6,380 nt of DNA from Bryobacteraceae bacterium (lineage in GTDB: Bacteria > Acidobacteriota > Terriglobia > Bryobacterales > Bryobacteraceae). The stretch spans positions 1-6,380 of the forward strand of contig JADGHK010000152.1 of NCBI GenBank assembly GCA_019686145.1, in the 5' to 3' direction. Shown piece after piece: positions 1 through 4,144 of this stretch; position 1 is the first letter of the stretch, and every line of letters begins with the position of its first letter. A program made the position numbers and the translations under genes. Below the pieces are notes generated by a model. That model saw only the letters and a list, made by a program, of their open reading frames with translations, was not told the DNA's origin and did no database searches.

Positions 1-1781
1 TGCGCATCCTCAGCTACATCGCCCTGGTGGTCGGGGCCTTTCTGATCTACAACACGATCTCTGTTTCCGTCGTGCGGCGCCGCGCGGAGATCGGAATCGT
101 ACGAGCCCTGGGCGCGACGCGGCGCGGCATTCTCGTGGCGTTCCTTGGCGAGGCCGCCCTGCTCGGCGCGATCGGCGCTGTTCCGGGACTTGTGCTCGGC
201 CGTCTGATGGCGGAAGGGGCCGTGCAGCTTGTTGCGGGCACGGTGGGGTCCCTGTATGTCAGCAGCACTCCGGCGCCGATCGAACTCACGCCAGCGTCCG
301 CGTTGCTTTCACTGTGCGCCGGAATTGGAGTCGCTCTCGCTTCCTCCCTTGGTCCTGCCCGCGAAGCCTCCGCGGTGCCGCCGGTGGAGGCGATGGCGCG
401 CGGACGGGTCGACTACCACTCCCGGATCAACGCAAGGCGCAACTTGACACTCGCTGTACTGCTGGCGCTCGCGGGTACGCTGGCTGCATGGCTGCCACCG
501 GTGGCAGGAAAGCCTCTGTTCGGCTACCTTGCCGCGCTGGTCCTGATCGCCTCGGCATCCCTGGCGATTCCAGCGCTCGTCTCGGCCGTTTCCCGCGGAG
601 CCTCCGCCCTTGCGCGCCGTCTGCTGGGCGTGGAAGCATTCATGGCCTCGCGCGGCCTGGCTGCTTCGCTTCACCGGACTTCCGTCCTTGTTGGCGCACT
701 GGCTACCGCAATCGCCATGGTGGTGAGCGTTGGAGTCATGGTGGGAAGCTTCCGGGAGACGGTGCTGCTCTGGATGGACGATCAGCTTCGCGCGGATCTC
801 TACGTGCGGCCGGCGGGGGCCGGCTCCGCCGACCGCCACCCGGTCATGTCGCCGGAAGTGCCTGATCTGATTGAAAAGGTCCCGGGCGTAGCCGCCGTCG
901 ATCGCTTTCGTGCTCTTCGTATCAGCTACCAGGGCCTGCCCGCCACCCTCGCTGCAGGTGAAACGCAACTGGCGCTCCGCTTCGGAAGGACTCCCTTCCT
1001 TTCCGGCACTCGCGAGGAAGCGCTCAGCCGGCTGCCCGGAGGCGATTCCGTCATTGTGAGCGAGCCGTTCGCCAACAAGCACAAAGTTGGCAAGGGGGAC
1101 TTCGTGGAGCTGGCGCTGGGCGGGACCACTCGCAGGTTTGAGGTCCTGGGCGTCTACTACGACTATGCCAACGAACGCGGGACCATCATGATGGACCGTT
1201 CGACGCTGCTCAAATACCTGCCCGATCCATCTCCGTCGAGCGTTGCCGTCTACCTGGAGCCGGAACGCGACATTGAGACCGTGCGGGCCGAGCTCGAGCG
1301 GGCTGTGGCCGGCCGCCGCGTTTTGATCACGTCCAACCGCGCGCTTCGACGGGAAGCCATCCGTATCTTCGATCGCACCTTCGCCATCACCTATGCCCTG
1401 GAGGCTGTCGCCGTGGCTGTGGCGGTGATGGGCATCGGCGGCGCATTGCTGGCGCTCGTGGTTGACCGGCGGCGCGAGTTTGGTCTGCTGCGATTTCTGG
1501 GGGCGTCCGCCGGACAGGTTCGACAGCTCATCCTGTTTGAGGCCGGACTGCTCGGGCTGCTCGCGAACCTTGCCGGATTTGTCCTCGGCGCAGCGCTTTC
1601 GCTGGTCTTGATCTATGTCATCAACAAACAATCGTTCGGCTGGACAATCCAGTTTCACTGGCCGGTTGCCGTTCTCCTCGCCGCGTTGAGCCTGATCGAT
1701 GCCGCAACTATCGCGGCCGGGCTCTACCCGGCTCGCGTCGCCGCCCGGCTGCGGCCGGTTGAGGTGATCCACGAAGAATGA
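1..1781 (+). CDS. ABC transporter permease with two FtsX domains, 5' end cut off by window edge
   Basis: This is the inner-membrane subunit of a MacB/LolCDE-superfamily ABC transporter, which normally moves lipids, lipoproteins or lipophilic molecules using a separate ATPase. The frame is open from base 3, and residues before the GTG at 27 (RILSYIAL) continue a membrane helix, so the true start lies upstream and GTG 27 is internal. Numbering from that GTG, the first FtsX domain ends with RRRAEIGIVRALGATR (17-32) and two helices (about 36-60 and 90-110). Two linker helices follow (about 140-157 and 164-188), then a helix at 218-241, an extracytoplasmic domain (about 242-450), and a second FtsX domain. 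The second domain carries the matching motif DRRREFGLLRFLGAS (480-494) and helices near 455-479, 503-532 and 546-566. The C-terminus GLYPARVAARLRPVEVI mirrors SLGPAREASAVPPVEAM at 107-123, so the two halves are internal duplicates. The stop overlaps the next gene. The family is certain; the substrate is not known. Confidence 0.93.
   Translation, partial: RILSYIALVVGAFLIYNTISVSVVRRRAEIGIVRALGATRRGILVAFLGEAALLGAIGAVPGLVLGRLMAEGAVQLVAGTVGSLYVSSTPAPIELTPASALLSLCAGIGVALASSLGPAREASAVPPVEAMARGRVDYHSRINARRNLTLAVLLALAGTLAAWLPPVAGKPLFGYLAALVLIASASLAIPALVSAVSRGASALARRLLGVEAFMASRGLAASLHRTSVLVGALATAIAMVVSVGVMVGSFRETVLLWMDDQLRADLYVRPAGAGSADRHPVMSPEVPDLIEKVPGVAAVDRFRALRISYQGLPATLAAGETQLALRFGRTPFLSGTREEALSRLPGGDSVIVSEPFANKHKVGKGDFVELALGGTTRRFEVLGVYYDYANERGTIMMDRSTLLKYLPDPSPSSVAVYLEPERDIETVRAELERAVAGRRVLITSNRALRREAIRIFDRTFAITYALEAVAVAVAVMGIGGALLALVVDRRREFGLLRFLGASAGQVRQLILFEAGLLGLLANLAGFVLGAALSLVLIYVINKQSFGWTIQFHWPVAVLLAALSLIDAATIAAGLYPARVAARLRPVEVIHEE
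1761..1770 (+). promoter_or_regulatory. Extended Shine-Dalgarno for the lipocalin-like gene, inside the permease gene
   Basis: GAGGTGATCC is a 10-base perfect match to the complement of the usual 16S rRNA 3' end. It sits 7 bases before the ATG at 1778, with the GAGG core 13 bases before it. It supports that ATG as the true start and suggests efficient reinitiation. The same bases encode the conserved V-E-V-I at the end of the FtsX domain, so part of the match may be dictated by protein sequence. Confidence 0.7.
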
Positions 1782-2857
1782 AGCTCCTCGCGTTATTGCC
1801 GGTCCTCGCTGTTGCCGCGTTAGCGGCCGAGTATAAGGTCGCGCTTCCGGGCTATCGCTTCGAGTTTCCACGAGACCACTTCGATCATCCGGACTTTAAG
1901 ACCGAGTGGTGGTACTACACCGGGAACCTGGCGACGAAGGAAGGCCGCCGCTTCGGCTTCGAGCTGACCTTTTTCCGTCAGGCGGCCGACCGCCCCGAGA
2001 AACGGACGTCAATCTGGCAGGTAGACGATCTGTTTCTAGCCCACTTTGCCGTCAGCGATATCCAGGAACGGCGCTTCTTTTATTGGGAACGGCTGAACCG
2101 GAGAGGACCCGGAATTGCCGGCGCGGACGAGGCTGAGAAACGGATCTGGAACGGCAACTGGGAGGTGCGCTGGCGCGGCGACACTCAGCAGCTTCAGGCA
2201 ATCGTGGAAGATTTTTCAGTCCGCCTGTCGATGACGCCGCGGAAGCCCCCGGTGATCCATGGCCGGAACGGAGTCAGCCAGAAGGCGGCTAAACCGGGAC
2301 GGGCGTCGCATTACGTGAGCTTCCCGAGGCTGGAAGCTACGGGTGTGATCTCGGTCTCAGGACGCGAGTACCGGGTGGAAGGAACGGCGTGGATGGACCA
2401 CGAGTTTTTCACGGACCAGCTTGAGGAGAATCAGAGCGGGTGGGACTGGTTCAGCCTGCAACTGGAGGACAATACGGAGTTGATGCTCTTCCGATTGCGG
2501 CGAAAAGACGGAACCGTAGATCCATATTCTGCCGGAACTTATATCGATTCGGCGGGAAATGCCCGGTATCTCCGTCGAAGCGATTTCCGGCTGACGCCGC
2601 TTGAGACGTGGGAGAGTGCGAAAACCGGAGCGAAATATCCAATCCGCTGGCAGATCGAAGTCGCGCCATTGCAATTGAGGCTTCTGGTGTCTACGCCGCT
2701 TCGTTCTCAGGAGCTCGTGAACAGGAATTCCTGGACCCCCAGCTACTGGGAGGGGGCAATCGATGCCGAGGGTCGCATGGGCGAGCGCCCGGTTCGGGGG
2801 CGGGGATACCTCGAAATGGCAGGCTATGACCGGCCCGTTCAGTTTGGCGGGAAGTAA
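1778..2857 (+). CDS. Secreted CrtC/AttH-like protein with two lipocalin-like domains
   Basis: The 359-residue product belongs to the family annotated as lipocalin-like, carotenoid 1,2-hydratase-like or 'predicted secreted hydrolase' (COG5621; CrtC plus Lipocalin_9 domains). Residues 1-17 form a signal peptide with a short basic start (MK), a Leu/Ala-rich core and a likely cleavage site near ALA-AE at 16-18, so the protein should act outside the cytoplasmic membrane. The N-terminal domain has the hallmark TEWWYYTG (42-49) and AHFAVSD (88-94). The second domain starts around GTAWMDHEFFTD (202-213) and continues with GWDWFSLQL (221-229), YWEG (323-326) and GRGYLEMAGYD (341-351). The length is typical and both domains are complete. 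The start overlaps the permease stop (ATGA), indicating translational coupling, and relatives are often encoded beside FtsX permeases (AttEFGH-like). True carotenoid hydratase activity is not supported, because no carotenoid genes are visible. A lipid- or hydrophobic-ligand-handling role is inferred. Confidence 0.88.
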   Translation: MKLLALLPVLAVAALAAEYKVALPGYRFEFPRDHFDHPDFKTEWWYYTGNLATKEGRRFGFELTFFRQAADRPEKRTSIWQVDDLFLAHFAVSDIQERRFFYWERLNRRGPGIAGADEAEKRIWNGNWEVRWRGDTQQLQAIVEDFSVRLSMTPRKPPVIHGRNGVSQKAAKPGRASHYVSFPRLEATGVISVSGREYRVEGTAWMDHEFFTDQLEENQSGWDWFSLQLEDNTELMLFRLRRKDGTVDPYSAGTYIDSAGNARYLRRSDFRLTPLETWESAKTGAKYPIRWQIEVAPLQLRLLVSTPLRSQELVNRNSWTPSYWEGAIDAEGRMGERPVRGRGYLEMAGYDRPVQFGGK

Positions 2858-2882
2858 TTTCAGGGTTTCCTTCGGAAAGGCG

Positions 2883-2910
2883 TTACATTTCTGCAAATTT
2901 CGGTTATCAT
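2883..2910 (+). promoter_or_regulatory. Candidate sigma70-type promoter P1 upstream of the str operon
   Basis: TTACAT (2883-2888) and TATCAT (2905-2910) are separated by 16 bases in a locally AT-rich stretch shortly after the lipocalin-like gene. Transcription would begin near 2917, exactly at a 7-bp hairpin. The match is moderate (four of six bases at -35, five of six at -10). It could be an additional promoter for rpsL-rpsG-fusA-tuf. This is prediction from sequence only. Confidence 0.4.
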
Positions 2911-2916
2911 AGACAA

Positions 2917-2933
2917 CTGGCCCTCTGGGCCAG
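2917..2933 (+). repeat. Perfect 7-bp inverted repeat with 3-base loop
   Basis: CTGGCCC (2917-2923) and GGGCCAG (2927-2933) are perfect inverted copies around a TCT loop. It would form a strong short hairpin. No run of T follows on either strand, so it is not a standard intrinsic terminator. It lies 60 bases after the lipocalin-like stop and right at the predicted start of a P1 transcript. It could protect the 3' end of the upstream mRNA, cap the 5' end of a P1 transcript, or be a protein-binding operator. Confidence 0.55.
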
Positions 2934-2958
2934 GACGTAGTAGCTGTGGTCGCCACGG

Positions 2959-2987
2959 TTGACAGAGTATCGGTTCTCAGATATTCT
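2959..2987 (+). promoter_or_regulatory. Candidate main sigma70 promoter P2 of the str operon
   Basis: A perfect TTGACA (2959-2964) is followed after the optimal 17 bases by TATTCT (2982-2987), four of six bases of the -10 consensus. It is the best promoter match in the gap. It would start transcription near 2993-2995, giving rpsL a leader of about 255 nt. Its position before a highly expressed translation operon fits. It has not been experimentally shown. Confidence 0.6.
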
Positions 2988-3026
2988 GAATAAGTTTGGC
3001 GAGCATACTTCTGCTCCTGTACTACC

Positions 3027-3074
3027 CCCGTCCTGTTGGGCGGGCCGGTCAGGGGCCGGCCCCGCTGTCCTGAC
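3027..3074 (+). repeat. Overlapping, mutually exclusive GC-rich hairpins in the str leader
   Basis: Three stems share bases. Stem A pairs 3027-3033 with 3038-3044 around a TGTT loop. Stem B pairs GGGCCGG at 3042-3048 with CCGGCCC at 3056-3062. Stem C pairs GTCAGG at 3048-3053 with CCTGAC at 3069-3074. B excludes both A and C, while A and C can coexist. The core includes the perfect 12-base palindrome GGGGCCGGCCCC (3052-3063) and two direct copies of GGGCCGG (3042 and 3053). Whether these act as a switch is inference. Confidence 0.5.
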
Positions 3075-3161
3075 GGATTCTCGCCGTTGTGGGCATGGGC
3101 TAGTCCGAAGCAATCACCCTCGCGAGTAGAAAGCGGTCCAGCGATCCGTCTTTCAGCAACT

Positions 3162-3205
3162 CCGAATTGGCTTGGTGAGCAGGTTTTTGCCTGCCTGATA
3201 TTCGG
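3162..3205 (+). repeat. Two-part stem-loop just upstream of the rpsL ribosome binding site
   Basis: CCGAAT (3162-3167) pairs perfectly with ATTCGG (3200-3205). Between them GCAGG (3179-3183) pairs with CCTGC (3190-3194) around a TTTTTG loop, leaving an asymmetric internal loop of 11 and 5 bases. The structure ends 27 bases before the GGGAG ribosome binding site. A bent helix with an asymmetric internal loop is the sort of shape ribosomal proteins recognise in leaders, but no specific binder can be assigned. Confidence 0.45.
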
Positions 3206-3232
3206 TTTCAACACGTAACTCAACGGTTTATT

Positions 3233-3237
3233 GGGAG
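3233..3237 (+). promoter_or_regulatory. Ribosome binding site of rpsL deciding a GTG start
   Basis: GGGAG lies 12 bases before the GTG at 3250. The spacing is somewhat long but it is the only purine-rich candidate. With the conserved S12 N-terminus it supports GTG as the start codon. Confidence 0.6.
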
Positions 3238-3249
3238 AAAGATAAGTTC

Positions 3250-3630
3250 GTGCCGACGTTTAATCAACTTGTGCGGAAGGGTCGGAAGCCGACCAAGTGG
3301 AAGACCGCCAGTCCCGCCCTGCAGTCGTGCCCGCAGAAGCGTGGCGTCTGCACGCGTGTCTACACGACAACGCCGAAGAAGCCGAACTCGGCTTTGCGGA
3401 AGGTGGCTCGCGTCCGACTGACAAACGGCATTGAAGTAACCACCTATATTCCCGGCGTTGGACACAATCTCCAGGAGCACTCGATCGTGCTCATCCGCGG
3501 CGGTCGCGTCAAGGATCTCCCGGGTGTCCGGTATCACGTCGTGCGGGGAACGCTCGACACTGCCGGTGTCGCCAACCGCAAGCAGGGGCGCTCCAAGTAC
3601 GGCGCAAAGCGGCCCAAGGCCGGTAAGTAA
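3250..3630 (+). CDS. rpsL: 30S ribosomal protein S12
   Basis: S12 sits at the decoding centre of the 30S subunit and controls the accuracy of codon-anticodon recognition. The 126-residue product has the usual bacterial length and starts with the family-typical PTFNQLVRKGRK. The invariant PQKRGVCTRVYTTTPKKPNS spans about 28-47. Lys43, the classic streptomycin-resistance position, is the wild-type lysine. The second accuracy loop GGRVKDLPGVRYH (84-96) has Lys88 and the commonly methylthiolated Asp89, both intact. The tail KQGRSKYGAKRPKAGK is basic and rRNA-binding. Translation starts at GTG rather than ATG. It is the first gene of the operon and rpsG follows after 22 bases. No unusual residues were seen at the known resistance positions. 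Confidence 0.98.
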   Translation: MPTFNQLVRKGRKPTKWKTASPALQSCPQKRGVCTRVYTTTPKKPNSALRKVARVRLTNGIEVTTYIPGVGHNLQEHSIVLIRGGRVKDLPGVRYHVVRGTLDTAGVANRKQGRSKYGAKRPKAGK

Positions 3631-3645
3631 AAGTTTGAGGATCTA

Positions 3646-3649
3646 GAGG
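3646..3649 (+). promoter_or_regulatory. Closely spaced Shine-Dalgarno of rpsG
   Basis: GAGG at 3646-3649 is only 3 bases from the ATG at 3653. A second GAGG at 3637-3640 is 12 bases away. Neither has ideal spacing. The start itself is secure because PRRRRAEIR matches the conserved S7 N-terminus. Coupling to the end of rpsL translation may help. Confidence 0.45.
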
Positions 3650-3652
3650 AAC

Positions 3653-4123
3653 ATGCCACGCAGAAGGCGAGCCGAGATCAGAGAGATCCAGCCAGATCCT
3701 GTCTATAACTCCACTCTGGCGGAGAAGTTCATCAACTCGATGATGTGGGATGGCAAGAAAACTGTTTCGCAGGCCATCTTCTACGCCGCCATGGACCGGG
3801 TACGGGAGCGGAGCGGCGACGATCCGCTGAAGATTTTCAAGAAGGCGATCGAGAACTGCAAGCCGCTGCTCGAGGTCAAGACGCGCCGTGTCGGCGGCGC
3901 CAACTATCAGGTGCCAATCGAGGTGCCTCAGAACCGACGTACAAGCCTCGCAATCCGCTGGATTTTGGCGAACGCGCGGTCGCGTCCTGAAAAGGGAATG
4001 GCCGAGAAGCTCGCAGGTGAGCTGACCGACGCGGCGAACATGCGCGGCGGGGCGATCAAGAAGAAGGATGAAGTCCACCGTATGGCGGAGGCGAACAAGG
4101 CCTTTGCGCATTATCGGTGGTAA
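3653..4123 (+). CDS. rpsG: 30S ribosomal protein S7
   Basis: S7 is the primary binder that nucleates folding of the 16S rRNA 3' major domain (the head of the 30S subunit) and contacts tRNA near the E site. The 156-residue product has the standard bacterial length. It shows the basic N-terminal arm MPRRRRAE, PDPVYNSTLAEKFINSMMWDGKK (about 14-36), and the beta-hairpin segment with VKTRRVGGANYQVPIEV (75-91). The helix RRTSLAIRWI (95-104) and the diagnostic C-terminus VHRMAEANKAFAHYRW (141-156) follow. It lies 22 bases after rpsL and 21 before fusA in the canonical str order. In Escherichia coli S7 represses this operon by binding the rpsL-rpsG spacer. Here that spacer is too short to hold such a site, so any autoregulation must work elsewhere. 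Confidence 0.98.
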   Translation: MPRRRRAEIREIQPDPVYNSTLAEKFINSMMWDGKKTVSQAIFYAAMDRVRERSGDDPLKIFKKAIENCKPLLEVKTRRVGGANYQVPIEVPQNRRTSLAIRWILANARSRPEKGMAEKLAGELTDAANMRGGAIKKKDEVHRMAEANKAFAHYRW

Positions 4124-4144
4124 CTAAAGGCTACGCTTCACTTT

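Larger units (their letters stand above)
2994..3249 (+). promoter_or_regulatory. Structured 5' leader of the str operon (predicted untranslated region)
   Basis: The stretch from the predicted P2 start to the rpsL GTG holds no convincing gene but several potential stem-loops. In order these are GAGCA/TGCTC (3001-3016); CCCGTCC/GGGCGGG with one G-U pair (3027-3044); GGGCCGG/CCGGCCC (3042-3062); GTCAGG/CCTGAC (3048-3074); ACGG/CCGT (3073-3087); and a two-part stem at 3162-3205. The only ATG I noticed in its GC-rich part opens a two-codon frame (3095-3103). A length of about 255 nt and this structure suggest post-transcriptional control, for example by a ribosomal protein or by transcription attenuation. 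No T-tract terminator is visible. I do not recognise it as a known RNA family. Confidence 0.45.

Noticed and set aside
27..29. GTG at 27 as the true start of the permease
   Set aside because: The frame is open to the window edge and the preceding codons encode hydrophobic residues continuous with the membrane helix, so this GTG encodes an internal valine.
309..1871. A 520-codon open frame on the minus strand opposite the permease
   Set aside because: It mirrors a clear FtsX permease. The translation is low complexity in character, rich in Gly, Arg, Gln and Ser, with no domain, membrane segment or plausible ribosome binding site.
1778..2857. Naming this gene crtC (carotenoid 1,2-hydratase)
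   Set aside because: The fold is shared, but it has a signal peptide, is paired with an ABC permease, and no carotenoid pathway genes are visible; the AttH-like subgroup fits better.
2866..2878. TTTCC-TTC-GGAAA hairpin after the lipocalin-like gene as a terminator
   Set aside because: The stem is only five pairs, three of them A-T, and it is followed by GGCG rather than a T-tract, so it is too weak to call.
3095..3103. Two-codon frame ATG-GGC-TAG in the leader, a possible minimal regulatory ORF
   Set aside because: No Shine-Dalgarno at useful spacing; such tiny frames occur by chance.
3172..3202. A third promoter near the rpsL start (TTGGTG with TGATAT)
   Set aside because: Poor matches and a 19-base spacing; the bases are better explained by the stem-loop at 3162-3205.
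3036..3218. A 60-codon plus-strand frame starting with TTG inside the str leader
   Set aside because: There is no ribosome binding site before the TTG, the composition is unremarkable, and the start sits in the loop of a predicted hairpin. A leader peptide cannot be excluded but is not supported.
2357..3223. A 288-codon minus-strand open frame crossing the intergenic gap
   Set aside because: Most of it is antisense to the lipocalin-like gene, the translation has no recognisable motif, and it runs opposite to all supported genes through the likely promoter region.
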